This document shows, in pieces, positions 33,455 through 45,167 of a DNA stretch of 64,000 nt. The notes under the pieces were generated by a model that did not search any database, was not told the origin of the DNA, and saw only the letters and a program-made list of their open reading frames with translations. The stretch is from Portulaca oleracea (lineage: Eukaryota; Streptophyta; Magnoliopsida; Caryophyllales; Portulacaceae): NCBI GenBank assembly GCA_029582165.1, contig CM055870.1, positions 48,068,513 to 48,132,512 of the forward strand. The letters are read 5' to 3'. The first letter of the stretch is position 1, and every line of letters starts with the position of its first letter. The translations under genes and the position numbers were made by a program.

Positions 33455-34759
33455 TGAGTTCATAATTTATATATCAACATACATTTATAAAGTTATAAGT
33501 TTATAATTTTTATTTTATGAATGTATGTGCACTTGTTAATTTTAGGAGTATGCTCATAAATTTATATATACGTGCTCATAAAGCTATATATATATTAATT
33601 AAATTTATTCCGGGAGTACAAAAATATTGTACTTTCGGAAGTATAATTATAGTTCTGACAGAGCTAAGTGATGACCTAATCAAGCTTTTACATAATTTGC
33701 TAGAAGTATGAACGCTTTTAACGAACATCGAGTAGCCATAATTAGATAAAAGGATGAGTGAGTTACATAACAAGGGATAACACGTAAAATTTGCTTAAAG
33801 TGAAGTGTTTAACCTCTAATATCATTTATGCACAAGGCACAATTACGTAAGTTCAAGAGTTTCGTGCAAAACATCACCAAAATTACTTCTACCTAAGCCT
33901 TAGATGGTGAACTAGTATATTTTCCAAATGCAAAATTACAATCTCAAATTCCATGTAATTAGTACGGTTAAAGATATGAGGATGTTTGTCAATTTAGACA
34001 ATGAGATAAAAGTCAAAAGATAACCTAACTCACACGACAAATTGTTTTTAGTATAGTTTGTTGGTCAAAAAGAGTAAAAAAAATGATAATTTTTTTGGGT
34101 ATGCAAGTTAGTCTTAGGTAACTTTTTGCCCTTTAGGCTTGTATATATATCAATCATATATATCCTTAAGATAAAACACTTCGGACTTAGTTTTAAAGTC
34201 TCTAACAATCTTAGAGACATGTTGTAGTATGTCACAACCTAAGGAAATGCTTTTCTTGGGTTGGAATGGATGTGTTTCTCCATGGCAATGGCCGCCCTAT
34301 TTAAAGAACAACTTAATTACACAACCACTTAAGAGAGTAAGAACTTGTCATGTATCATAGATAATGTCTTGCAAGTTAAGCTTTCATATAGTGAATATAA
34401 TTACAAATGACTGAATGTAATAGTTGACTAAACATTAAACGTTTTTTTTATCATTTGGGATATTTTTCACAAAGATAACTTATCAACTAAAATTCCTTGA
34501 TCTTGTGACACTATTATCCACTATGCATCTATATCCTCTCATGGGAAAATCAAAGCCAAGCCGTTTAGCCCCTTGAAGTAGCAACACTTCATGCTCATAT
34601 AGGTAGACCGACATGCTCTTCTGACTAATCACCCGTCCTCAATCATTCTATTAAGAGTAAGTACTCAACCTCCTGTCGTTATAACACTTACCCTTGCGAC
34701 GGTTTTAGAAATTGTGATGATCCAGTCAATATATAATAGAATCACCCTCCTAGAGCTTG

Positions 34760-35165
34760 GCATCAAGAAGGGACACTGTCATTAGTAATCGCTAAATTGG
34801 GCTTAATCCCATATCCCTTGATGATTTAAACACCAAGTCCTATTTCAATCCCATAGTTATGGAATCAACAAGGTTCTCACATGAAGACATATAATCAATG
34901 TGTCACAATTCTATCTTTACTATGTGTGCATGTCTAAGCTCAACGTGTCTTGGCTTATTATAGACATAACTATAGACCTTAGTTAGGGGTAAACTTGCTA
35001 TTACAATGTATGGATATTGTTGTCATTGGCTTAAAAAAATAGACATCTCCAACATTAAATCACGGACCCACTTGTCTCCTTACAAGTTGTGGCAAGTGCT
35101 ACTGACTCAGATGCTATGGTGGAATTCGTGATGCAACTTTGTGATGCCTTGCGTATTGCAAAATG
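34760..35165 (-). pseudogene. Ty1/copia RNase H tail remnant
   Basis: The minus strand gives STIASESVALATTCKE (about 35110-35065), KPMTTISIHCNS, then in other frames RHVELRHAHIVKIEL and DLVFKSSRDMGL, the usual end of copia RNase H (SxxESE...LA, KHIxLRxH..., GMGL). Several stops and shifts interrupt it. The flanking 34170-34759 may be its 3' LTR but shows no clear end. Confidence 0.65.
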
Positions 35166-35510
35166 AAAAATTGGAGGGCGGGCTTCATCAGTTCAACATC
35201 CACCTTTTTCAATTTTTTTGATTTGCTTTTATTTTTTTACGTTCTAGTTTAGGGTGTGAATGAGTGATTTTTCCCATATGTACATTGCAAAGTTAGGGAT
35301 GACATTGGGTCCTATACCCGATCCAAACATATCGAATTCGCCCCATTTAGGCGGTCTGGGCCAATAAATGTTGGACCCATTAAGTCTTGGTTGGGTCCAC
35401 AAAAAAATAGTGGGTTCGAGTCCGAGTCTAGGTACTGGCCCACAGACTCGACCCATGGACCCATCAAATTGTATAATGGATATATATTCTTTTTCTAAAA
35501 TGAAAACTCC

Positions 35511-35520
35511 AATATGTGTG

Positions 35521-35566
<46 letters not shown>
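35511..35566. repeat. (TG)n microsatellite
   Basis: About 27 TG dinucleotides with one TTTG interruption, immediately 5' of the SINE at 35567. Confidence 0.95.
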
Positions 35567-35700
35567 GAAGGGGAGCCTAGGCAAAACGGTTGAGTTGTTG
35601 CCATGTGATCGTGAGGTCACGGGGTCAAGTCTTGGAATCAGCCTCTTGTAGAAATGTAAGGCAAAGGAGGGTTTGCTTATATGTAATATCTGAATTTGTG
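35567..35700 (+). mobile_element. Au-like tRNA-derived SINE
   Basis: It begins GAAGGGGAGCCTAGGCAAAA, then GTTGTTGCCATGTGATCGTG and AGGTCACGGGGTCAAGTCTT (box B region), then GCCTCTTGTAGAAATG. This is the layout I know from the plant Au SINE family (GAGGGGAGCCTTGGC..., GTTGTTGCCATGTGACC, GCCTCTTGCAGAAATGC). The tail diverges after about 35655. Confidence 0.8.
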
Positions 35701-36192
35701 TAGTGTGATCTGTTGCCCATTATAATCAACAAGTTCAGTGGTCGTCAATGGCCTTAAATAAGTCACCCTTTTTTACTATGTATTTTAAGGGTATGCCAAA
35801 ATTTTGTTTACTCTACCTTTTCACTTTGTCATATTGAGTTTCCCACATCATATGCACAAGTTAACCTTTTTTTTTCTTTTTTCTTTTTACATTTTAAGTT
35901 GTATAGTTGTACAATTAGGATGAAAATGGGTCGGACTTGGTGGGGTAGATCTGTTCCCTTACCCTTACCCTTACCCATTTTTAAAATCATTATCCTTACC
36001 CATATTTAGAGGGTATTAAATATGAGTACCATTAAACATACCCATTGGATATGTGAGTATAACGGTATTATTTGGGGATAATTAAATATTAAATCATACA
36101 ACCCATTTGATGTCGTAGACGCAAATTAACGAGTCATATTCGGGTATTTGAGCTTCTATATATTTTTGCAGTGTTTGGGCAGCAGACCTGTT
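35701..36192. other. Intergenic, left flank of the copia insertion
   Basis: No gene. CCCTTACCCTTACCC occurs at about 35957. The last five bases, CTGTT at 36188-36192, are the left TSD of the copia element. Confidence 0.5.
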
Positions 36193-36838
36193 TGTTGGGT
36201 GTGAAGACCAATTTGTTGGGAGTGGAGACCAAAATAGGAGAAGGAGGAAGCAAAACAGGAAGACAAGGGAGGCGCCAGCAGCGCCGGGCATCGGCAACAC
36301 AAACGCTGCCAGCGTTTGAGCGCCGCTGGCCGCGCCTCAGGCAGTCCCATGAATTGCTACACGTTGCCCACGTTTTTGGGCCACCACCAGTGCCCACTTG
36401 GGCCTTGCCAACGTCTAGAAGGCCCGGTAATCTTGGCGGCGATTTTTTTCTTTTTTTGTTTAGGTTTTTGTTACCTAGGTCTCCTTGTACCCTACTAGTA
36501 TATATAGGGGTCTTGTTCTCTTGATATATACAACAATAGCAATTGAGAATGTCTCATCTTATACCACAAGAGATTGACCTATAATCTCTGTGTTTCTGAG
36601 GGAGTTGTGTGAGGCTCAACTGTGAGTGTTGAGTTCTCAGGTTGTAACTCTAGGAAGGTTGTGAGAGATTGTGGAGGTCTGGGAATCTCTAAAACACCAT
36701 TGTAATCCTCTGATGGTGCATCGTTCGTGGTTTTTTCCTGGTTTGGGTTTTTCCACGTTAATTCCTTGTGTTGAATCTCTATTTATTTTTCGCCCTATTT
36801 ATTGTTTGTCTGCTAACCACGGCCTGAGAATTCTAACA
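36193..36838 (+). mobile_element. 5' LTR of the 36193-45791 copia element
   Basis: 646 bp, TGTTGGG...TTCTAACA. Contains GC-rich GGCGCC/CAGCGCC palindromes (36268-36330) in the U3 part and the TATA-like TATATATAGG at about 36499. Open frames here are not genes. Confidence 0.93.
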
Positions 36839-36890
36839 ACTGGTATCAGAGCTTTAGCTGGAGCGTGGTTGATCTGCAGACTGAGAAGCA

Positions 36891-37793
36891 ATGGCGGGCA
36901 CAATTGTGAAGATTCCTAAATTCGATGGGAAAGACTACACATGATGGAGGATACGCGTTGAGGATGTGCTCCGCCATCAAAGGTTGCATCTTGCGATGGG
37001 TAATAAGCCAAAAGAGATGGAACAGAAGGACTGGGAAGAGCTTGATGGTCAGGCATTCAGTAAGGTAGGCTGACGCTAGCTCGAAACGTGGCTTTCAACG
37101 TCAAAGATCAGAAAACGACGAAAGATCTGCCCGAAGCCTTGCAAAACACATATGAGAAACCTTCGGCAGTGAACTAGGTATATGTGTTACATCGTTTGTC
37201 TGAATTTAAGATGCAAGAGTCTGTTGATATGCATGATAGTATGAATGAGTTGAATATAATACTATCAAAGTTAACCGCTGTGGGATTTAATTTTGACGAT
37301 GAGATGATTGCTGACATACGATTGGCTACCCTACCTAAGTCTTGGGAAAATTTTGTGACTTCTGTAACTTCTTCAACTAAGAAGGGTGAGAAACTGAAGT
37401 TTAGGGAAATTAGAGACTTTGTCCTGAATGAAAGTATTCGTAGGAAAGATTCCGATGTGTCTGAGTCTTCGGGGAATGGTTTAACTGTCAGGGGTAGGAG
37501 GAATAGTGGGAGTTCGGGTCGGGGTCGATCAAAATCTAGAGGTCGAAATATGGAGCAAGTGTTGTGTTGGAACTATGGTGATAGAGGTCATTTTCGTAGG
37601 GATTGTCCCAAACCCAAGAAGAGCAATCATAATGACCATGACTCTGTATATTTTGCTGAGGATATTGGTGATGCCCTAACTGTTAGTGTTGAAAAGTCAG
37701 AAAGGAGTTGGGTGATAGATTCGGGTGCTTCGTTTCACTCTTCGTCTAGCAGGGAGGCCTTTAGCAATTTTGTGAGTGGGAGGTTTGGCATGG
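36891..37793 (+). pseudogene. Copia gag with start of protease, interrupted
   Basis: ATG at 36891 follows the primer-binding site and begins MAGTIVKIPKFDGKDYT, the usual copia Gag start, but a TGA replaces the following codon and more stops follow before 37184. From 37184 a clean frame gives Gag (FNFDDEMIADIRLATLPKSW), a basic linker, a zinc-knuckle segment CWNYGDRGHFRRDC in which the second Cys is Tyr, and the protease motif WVIDSGASFH. It ends where the gypsy LTR begins at 37794. Gag packages the RNA; here it cannot be made whole. Confidence 0.85.
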
Positions 37794-38764
37794 TGGAGCG
37801 TGGCGTGATGGGAGAGATTGAACACTTAGCTTGAGTGACTTGAATCATCAATAGAATAAAAGCTTGAACACCAAAGGGATTGGATATGACCTTGGATAAA
37901 GGAGAATCCATCACCAAAGCCTAGCACCCCACCATGACTATCATAAAGGAGTTGTCCACCAAATGATCAATAAAGAGATGACTTGCTAACACCACCATTA
38001 ACAATGGATAAAGTAAAAACAAGGTTTAGAGAGAATAGGGAGAAACCCTAGCAATGCTTTAGCATTTCATTAATCATCTAAAAACTGCCTTGGAAAATGT
38101 GCTAAACAAGTATTTATACTAAGGAAAATTAAAACATTAAACACATCGTTTTAAGCCAAAATTACACGCCAAAGTAGGTTGGTCACGGGCGCTACGTCCA
38201 ATGGTAATGGGCGTGACATCCTGGAAAGAATCGTCACGGTCGCGAGCTCCAGAAGACACGGGCGCTACCCGAGCGAAGACTCTAGGCGATTCGGCTTGTG
38301 CGCGATCGTAGCGGGTGCTACGTTGAGTCGTCACGGGCGTGACGAATTTCTTCCCCAATTTCCCCAAAATGTCGTGGCTGGTCACGGGCGTTACTCGGCG
38401 AGGGTCACGGGCGTGACCACCTGGGTTGGTTCGTCGCGGGCGCTACCAAAGACGTGGCGGGCGCGACGACCTGCTGAATGACGCTTATCACGTGCTTTGA
38501 CTTTGTTGCTTCCGGGGGTTTACACCCGCACCACGATACCTCCTATTCTCCATTCTCGGGACGACCCGGTCCGGTCTCGAGGCCTCTAGGGTCGGTGTTT
38601 TGAGCGGGCCTCCCTACAGAGTCCCGAGGCCCATCTACTGGATTGCCGAGACTAGCCTCGCAATTCCAGAAGTGACCGGAAATTGTAATTCGAGGCTCGA
38701 GTTGGTTGTGGCGGCTCGCTTGGCGGAGATCACCAAAGTGGAGAATGGAACCCGGACCTCTTCA
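37794..38764 (-). mobile_element. 3' LTR of the gypsy element
   Basis: 971 bp. A TATA-like TATAAATA lies at 38118-38111 on the minus strand. 38184-38470 is an array of GTCACGGGCGYKAC words, many able to form GTCAC/GTGAC stem-loops. The 3' end of pol (to 38635) overlaps this LTR. Confidence 0.9.
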
Positions 38765-39612
38765 TCCTCCCCTTTTTGAAGAGGATTTGCCCTCAAATCC
38801 ACGTCAGGCTCAACATCCTCAATGTAAGGCGAAAGATCCCCGATGTTGAAGGTTGATGAAACACCGATGTCGCCCGGAAGACCAAGCTTGTAGGCATTGT
38901 CATTTATCTTGGCCAAAACTTTGAACGACCCCTCGCTTTGTGGCATTAGCTTATTAGTCCTCCGGAAAGGGAACCGTTCCTTCCTTAAATGTAGCCAAAC
39001 CAAGTCCCCGAGCTTGAACGTGATACCACGGCGATGCTTGTTGGCTCGTGCCTTATAAAGTTCATTGGTGCGCTCGATGTTCTCTTGAATTTGCCGGTGA
39101 AGCTTCTGGATCTCGGCGGCCTTCTCACTTGCTTCGAAGCTAACCCTCGACTCTAAGGGAAGAGGAAGGAGCTCGATAGGAGTTATAGGGTTGACCCCAT
39201 AGCAAGTCTCGAAGGGCGAATGATCCGTAGCAAAAGAGGGGGACCGATTATAGGAAAACTCAGCGTGACACAACTTGGCATCCCAATCCCTTAGACTCCG
39301 ACTCACAAGACCCCGAAGTAACGTAATGAGAGTCTTGTTAGTTACCTCAGTTTGACCGTCTGTTTGAGGATGATGTGATGTGCTAAATAAAAGCTTCGTC
39401 CTCAAGAGCTTCCACAAAGACCTCCAAAAATGACCCATGAATTTAGTATCACGATCCGACACAATAGTCCTCGGAACACCATGCAAATGCACTACCTCCC
39501 GGAAGAAAAGTGTGGCAATGTGTGTGGCGTCATCGGTTTTCTCGCAGGTAATGAAATGTGCCATTTTAGAAAAGCGGTCAACGATGACTAGAATTGCATC
39601 TTTGCCACGCAC
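38635..39612 (-). pseudogene. Gypsy integrase segment, extending into the 3' LTR
   Basis: The frame encodes the integrase core: VDRFSKMAHFITCEKTDDA, VSDRDTKFMGHFW (second catalytic Asp), TSHHPQTDGQTEVTNKTL (catalytic Glu region), then the GPY/F-like KLGDLVWLHL...VLAKINDNAYKLGLPGD and FNIGDLSPYIE. The last 43 codons lie in the LTR (38764-38635). It starts directly after a stop at 39616-39618, where a TGA interrupts LPRTVRGKDA-type sequence, probably CGA to TGA. No classical chromodomain is visible in the C-terminus. Confidence 0.88.
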
Positions 39613-39615
39613 GGT

Positions 39616-40460
39616 TCAGGGAAGAGCTACAATGAAGTCCATACTCAAATCCTCCGACGGGCCATTCGGAACCGGAAGGGGTGTATAAAGCCCTTGGTGG
39701 AACTGGCTCTTGGCATGGTGACAAGTAACACACTTCAACACCACATCCTGCACATCGCCTCCCATCTTCGGCCAATAAAAGTGCTCCTTTAACATGTCGA
39801 TGGTCTTGTTGATACCGAAATGACCGGCGAGAACACCTCCGTGAACCTCCCGCACTAGAAGCTTCCTTAACGGACATTTTGGGACGCACAACTTGTTACC
39901 CTTGAAGAAAAATCCGTCTTGTAGCAAATACGGTCCATCACCACCACCGAGCTGTGATCGGAAGTCATCATCCTCCTTATAAAACTCCTTTAAGTGCTGA
40001 AATCCAAGTACCCTTGCCTCAACTATGGAAAGAAGAGAGTGTCTTCTCGAGAGTGCATCGACGACCACATTTACACTCCCCTTCTTGTGTTTTGCCACAA
40101 AATTAAATCCTTGAAGAAACTCAACCCAATTGGCATGTCGAGAGCTAAGTTTGTGTTGTCCGTTCAAGTATTTTAGCGCCTCGTGATTCGAATGAAGGAC
40201 AAACTGGCTTGGCCTCAAATAGTGTGACCAATGATTGAGAGCCCGCACGAGAGCATAAACTCCTTATCATACGTGGAATAATTCCTCCTTGACCCGCTGA
40301 GTTTTTCATTGAAATAAGCGATAGGGCGTTGGTTCTGCATCAAAACGGCTCCAATGCCTACACCGCTAGCATCGCAATCCACTTCGAAGACTTGTGTGAA
40401 ATCCGGGAGAGCAAGTACCGGAGCCTCACAAAGTCGGGATTTCAGCTTCTCAAATGCGCC
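39616..40460 (-). pseudogene. Gypsy RNase H and integrase zinc-finger segment
   Basis: After a stop at 40461-40463 the reading continues [20 protein letters not shown] (RNase H start), then a one-base loss near 40262 shifts the frame in [14 protein letters not shown]. From 40248 it is clean: RNase H with HSNHEALKYLNGQ, DALSRRHSLL, then the integrase HHCC finger (VHGGVLAGHFGINKTIDMLK...CVTCHHAKS). It ends at the stop 39616-39618. Confidence 0.85.
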
Positions 40461-43202
40461 TTAGGCCGCTCGGGTCCACTCAAAGGGGCCCTTCTTCATG
40501 CACTCGGTAATAGGGGCGGTAAGGGTACTAAAGCCCTTGATGAACCGGCGGTAGAACGAAGCAAGACCGTGGAAACTCCTCACCTCCGTGATTGTAGAGG
40601 GAGAGGGCCAAGAACGGATGGCCTCCACTTTCGAGGGATCCATAGAAATACCCTTGTTGGAAACAATATACCCAAGAAAGGTGACTTGGGGAGTGCAAAA
40701 TTCGCACTTCTTCAGTTTGCCGAAAAGCCGTTGTTGCCGCAAAACCTCGAACACCCGCTCCAAATGTACAATATGCTCCGCTTCACTCCTCGAATATACT
40801 AGAATATCCTCGAAATAAACCACGAAAAATTTACCAATAAATGGCCTCAACACCTCGTTCATAAGACGCATGAACGCGCTCGGGGCGTTGGAAAGCCCAA
40901 ATGGCATGACAAGCCACTCATATAATTCCCCCTTTGTCTTGAATGCCGTTTTCCACTCATCGCCTTCCTTCATGCGGATTTGATGGTAGCCACTCCGTCG
41001 ATCAATCTTGGAGAAAATGCATGAGCCATGTAGTTCATCGAGCATGTCATCAAGCATCGGTATAGGGTACCGATACTTGATGGTAATTTTGTTAATGGCT
41101 CGGCTATCTACACACATCCTGAAGGTACCATCTTTCTTCGGAACCAGGAGGGCCGGGACGGAGCATGGGCTCATTCTCTCTCGAACATAGCCTCGTGAAA
41201 CAAGCTCGTCTACCTGCCACTGCAACTCCTTGGTTTCATGCGGGTTGCATCGATATGCCGCCTTGTTGGGGAGTGGAGCTCCTGGCATAAGGTCGATTTG
41301 ATGCTCAATACCCCGGATAGGGGGTAGACGCGGTTGAAGTTCTTCGGGGAACACATCTCCAAATTTGGCAAGAAGAGGGGCAACGAGAAGGTGTTTGGGT
41401 GTCACTACCTCACATGTATTTGCCTCTAAGAGGAGTAAGGCAAAAATGGCCTTCCCCTTGCTTAGGGCTCGCTCGACCCGTGTCTCACTCAAGTGTTTAG
41501 GCTCCTCACTTCTCGCCCCAGGTTTAGGTTGTAATATTTCATGTGGTGCTAGTGGGAGGAGCTTAACCCTCTTGCCCTCGTGGATAAAGGTGTAGGTATT
41601 CTTCAATCTATTATGAACGATTTTCTTGTCAAATTGCCACGGTCGACCCAACAATATGTGACACGCACTCATGGGAACAACATCAAAAACAACAGAATCC
41701 TCGTAGTTAGTACCAAAAGATAAATTCACTAAGACACGATTGGTTACCTTAATGCCTTCTCGGTCGTTGAGCCATTTCAGCGAATATGGACGGGGATGAG
41801 GCAATAGGGGTAATCCCAGTTTGTCAACCATATAGTTAGAGGCCACATTAGTACAGCTTCCCCCATCGATAATAAGCTCGCAAACCTTGCCCCCAACTAA
41901 GCAACGTGTTTGGAATATAGTCTCCCGCTGGGCCTTGTCAAGAGGGGCTTCTTGGGCATGCAAAGCTCGCCTAAAGACAAGGGCGCCTCCTTGATCACGC
42001 GAAACAGCTGTGGTTTCCCCTTCTTCACTAGTGTATGCATCCTCAACAACAAATTCGAGCTCATCCTGTGCTCCTTGCAATTCCTCGTCAATATCCTGAA
42101 CCTCCTTGAGAGTCAAGGTCCGTCGATTTGGACAATCGGCCTGAAAGTGGCCATAACCATGGCACTTGAAGCACTTCTTTCCCTCCACACGATGAGTGGA
42201 TTCCGTAGGAGAAGCCACAACAAGTCCCTTTCCTTTATCAGATCGGGGTATCGAAGGAAACTTGGGTGTCTCACTAGGCTTGTGTGTGGCCGATTGAAGA
42301 GGAGGTCGGTTTGACGGTGGAAAGTAATTGCATGAAATCGGTTTGGAGAGATCCTTTTCTTTCCTACGTCGTTCAACCCGAAGGGCCAAGCTACACAATT
42401 CATCCATGGAATAGTAAGGTTGAATCTCAACCCTTTTAGCGATTGTGGAGTCCAAGCCATTCAAAAAATGCATCATGGTTTGATCTTCTGGCTCCTAGAG
42501 GCCACTTTTGATAAGAAGTTGCTCAAATTCCGAAATGTATTCTCCGACGGTTCGTTTGTCTTGGGTAAGAGCATACGCCTTCTTCAGAACATCATGCCGG
42601 TAGGTATTTGGCAAGAAGCGGCGATTCATCACTTGCTTAAGCCGTGTCCAAGTAGAAATCCTTGTCTTTCCTTCAAGAACTCGTTGCACCTTCATATTCT
42701 CAAATCAAAGCGAAGCGGCCTTGGTGAGTTTCAAACTCGTGATCTTATAAGCCTTCTCATCATCATACTCCTTGGTCTCGAAGATCCTATCCATCAATTG
42801 GATCCATTCGATGTAGTCATCCGGGTCAGTGGAGCCATTGAATTCGGGGATGTCAATCTTAACGTCTTGGAAATTGTCACGAGGGGGTTGATCATGCACG
42901 TTCCGACGAATTCGCCGTCGAGGAGAGCCTCTAGCATCGTCACTCGACTCAAAGTTTGGAGGAGGACGGATAGGGCTTTGTGCACGCCTCCGACGTTCAA
43001 CTTGTGGTTGCCCTTGACGTTGCACCGTCAAATTGTTCATTTGTGCCGCAATCTCCAGAAGAGTCCGCTCGATGTTGGCGTTACGATTCTCAAGGGAAGT
43101 GAACCTCTCGTCCATCGTGGCGAGTCGGTCCTCAATTCCTTGGACTCTAGGACTTCTCCGGTGGCTAGGTTCATCTCGATCGGAATAATTGTGACCATCC
43201 AT
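40461..43202 (-). pseudogene. Gypsy gag-protease-RT, one frame with two internal stops
   Basis: Starts MDGHNYSDRDEPSHRRSP at 43202. Gag runs through FNGSTDPDDYIEWIQLMDRI to a stop at 42705-42707 (a Trp-to-TGA position, AASL*FENMK) and another at 42495-42497. It continues with zinc knuckle CFKCHGYGHFQADC, protease LIIDGGSCTNVAS (DGGS in place of DSGA), and RT with RMCVDSRAINKITIKYRYPI and FSKIDRRSGYHQIRM. The catalytic box reads VYFEDILVYS: the first Asp of the usual F-D-D is Glu (codon 40811-40809). It ends at the stop 40461-40463. Enzyme roles are cDNA synthesis and polyprotein cleavage; this copy cannot make the whole product. Confidence 0.9.
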
Positions 43203-43529
43203 ATTGAGGGACAGGTATGGGACGGTTTGTGTTTGGGATATTTTGTGGAGTTTGGGGGGTTTTCTTATAGTTGGCTTGTGTTTTGGTAAGGGTTCTTTGT
43301 GTTTTTCTTACTTGGGCATTTTCTCGAACACCTTGCGGGCACAAATTTTCCAACTCTTCCTCAAAGCTCCAATATACATCAAAATCAACAAATATAATAA
43401 CAATAACAACTTCTCCAACACACTTGGAGGCACAAGGGATGGGGAACACCAATATTTCAATCAAAATACAACCCTACTAGTAATGAACAATGGATGAATG
43501 AACAAAACTCAAGCTAATGCAAACCTCGA

Positions 43530-43541
43530 GCTCTGATACCA
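43530..43541 (-). other. Primer-binding site of the gypsy element
   Basis: The minus strand reads TGGTATCAGAGC, complementary to the 3' end of plant initiator tRNA-Met. It lies 2 bp inside the 5' LTR edge at 43544, which fixes that edge. Confidence 0.9.
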
Positions 43542-43543
43542 AA

Positions 43544-44514
43544 TGGAGCTTGGCATGATGGGAGAGATTGTAGACTTAGCTTGAGTGACTTGAATCATCA
43601 ATAGAATAAAAGCTTGAACACCAAAGGGATTGGATATGACCTTGGATAAAGGAGAATCCACTACCAAAGCCTAACACCCCACCATGACCATCATAAAGGA
43701 GTTGTCCACCAAATGATCAATAAAGAGATGACTTGCTAACACCACCATTAACAATGGATAAAGTAAAAACAAGGTTTAGAGAGAATAGGGAGAAACCCTA
43801 GCAATGCTTTAGCATTTCATTAATCATCCAAAAACTGCCTTGGAAAATGTGCTAAACAAGTATTTATACTAAGGGAAATTAAAACATTAAACACATCGTT
43901 TTAAGCCAAAATTACACGCGAAAGCAGGTTGGTCACAGGCGCTACGTCCAATGATAACGGGCGTGACGTCCTGGAAAGAATCGTCACGGCCGCGAGCTCC
44001 AGAAGTCACGGGCGCTACCCGAGCGAAGACTCTAGGCGATTCGGCTTGTGCGCCATCGTAGCGGGCGCTATGTTCAGTCGTCACGGGCGTGGCAAATTTC
44101 TTCCCCAATTTCCCCAAAATGTCGTGGCTGGTCACGGGCGTTACTTGGCGAGGGTCACGGGCGTGACCACTTGGGTTGGTTCGTCGCGGGCGCGACCAAA
44201 GACATGGCGGGCGCGACGACCTGCTGAATGACGCTTATCACGTGCTTTGACTTTGTTGCTTCTGGGGGTTTACACCCGCACCCCGATACCTCCTATTCTC
44301 CATTCTCGGGACAGTCCGGTCCGGTCCCGAGGCCTCCGGGGTCGGTATTTTGAGCGAGCCTCCCTAAAGAGTCCCGGGGCCCATCCACTGGATGGCTGAG
44401 ACTAGCCTCGCAATTCCAGAAGGGACCGGAAATTGTAGTTCGAGGCTCGAGTTGGTTGTGGCGGCTCACTTGGCGGAGATCACCAAAGTTGAGAATGGAA
44501 CCCGGACTTCTTCA
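43544..44514 (-). mobile_element. 5' LTR of the gypsy element
   Basis: 971 bp, the same length as its partner, differing by scattered substitutions. TATA-like TATAAATA at 43868-43861. The GTCACGGGCGTGAC-type array lies at 43934-44220. Confidence 0.92.
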
Positions 44515-45167
44515 TCTGGATAGGCTTGCAAACGGTCACAACCTAAAGGTGCTACGAAGAGGTGATGTGAACATTAAAATTTCTAAGGGTGGAACTTAGA
44601 GGTTGAGGAATGTTCGGTGTATTCCGGGTCTGACCAAGAACCTTGTATTTGTGAGTCAACTGGATGGGGAGTGGTTCACGACGAGATTTTAAGATTGTCA
44701 TTAGAGGGTAATGAAAGGATCTCTGATAATTGCTAATGGCAGGAAAAGTGGGAAACTGTATTCTGTCATTGATAACTCTAACATGCCTGTTCATGCTCAT
44801 CAAAGGCATGTTAGCTTCTCTGATGAGAGAAGGGTACCAGAAACGAGGAGGTTTCAGGTCGAGGCTACGGGAACGGATGATCAACCGAGGAACGCATCTA
44901 ACTTGCACCGAAATTCGACAAGTTCAACACGAGGTAAAGTCCCAATCCAAAATTCCCCCAAGTTGTTGACGATGACGCGTATGTCGAAGTTGCAGGGGCG
45001 TGATCAGTTCAAGTGGGAGCCTGTTGCAAAAAGAGGAGTTGATGGGAGGTCAACTGGGACCTCTATTGATCTTTGCTGAATAAGATCGGGATGGGTGCAC
45101 TAGAGGATTCGAGAAGGTGTTGAAGTGGTAGAACACTGCGTCTGCAATTGGTCTTCAAGTGGGAGAT
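44515..45167 (+). pseudogene. Copia pre-integrase block and 3' tail after internal deletion
   Basis: Resumes the copia pol after the gypsy insertion: RRGDVNIKISKG, then in shifted frames LVSQLDGEWF-like and KGSLIIANGRKSGKLYSVID (the GAG-pre-integrase region), followed by low-similarity sequence to the polypurine tract at about 45155-45167. Integrase, RT and RNase H are missing, so a deletion removed most of pol. Confidence 0.75.

Larger units (their letters stand above)
37794..44514 (-). mobile_element. Ty3/gypsy chromovirus (CRM-like), full length, inserted in the copia gag-pol
   Basis: Two 971-bp LTRs (37794-38764 and 43544-44514) flank a minus-strand gag-pol. On the minus strand the LTR starts TGAAGARGTCCGGGTTCC. 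The primer-binding site TGGTATCAGAGC at 43541-43530 matches initiator tRNA-Met, and the polypurine tract AAAAAGGGGAGGA ends at 38765. It separates copia protease (left) from the copia pre-integrase block (right), so it is younger than the copia. The flanks CATGG and TCTGG match at only 3 of 5 positions. Pol carries several stops and a frameshift. CRM membership is inferred from DGGSCTNVAS, the Met primer and the pol 3' end lying inside the LTR. Confidence 0.9.

Noticed and set aside
36171..36524. 117-codon frame and others across 36.1-36.5 kb
   Set aside because: They lie in the copia LTR and are open on several frames because of GC-rich palindromes.
38137..38481. Arg/Ala-rich frames within the gypsy LTRs, also at 43887-44231
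   Set aside because: They translate the GTCACGGGCG array in both strands and both LTRs.
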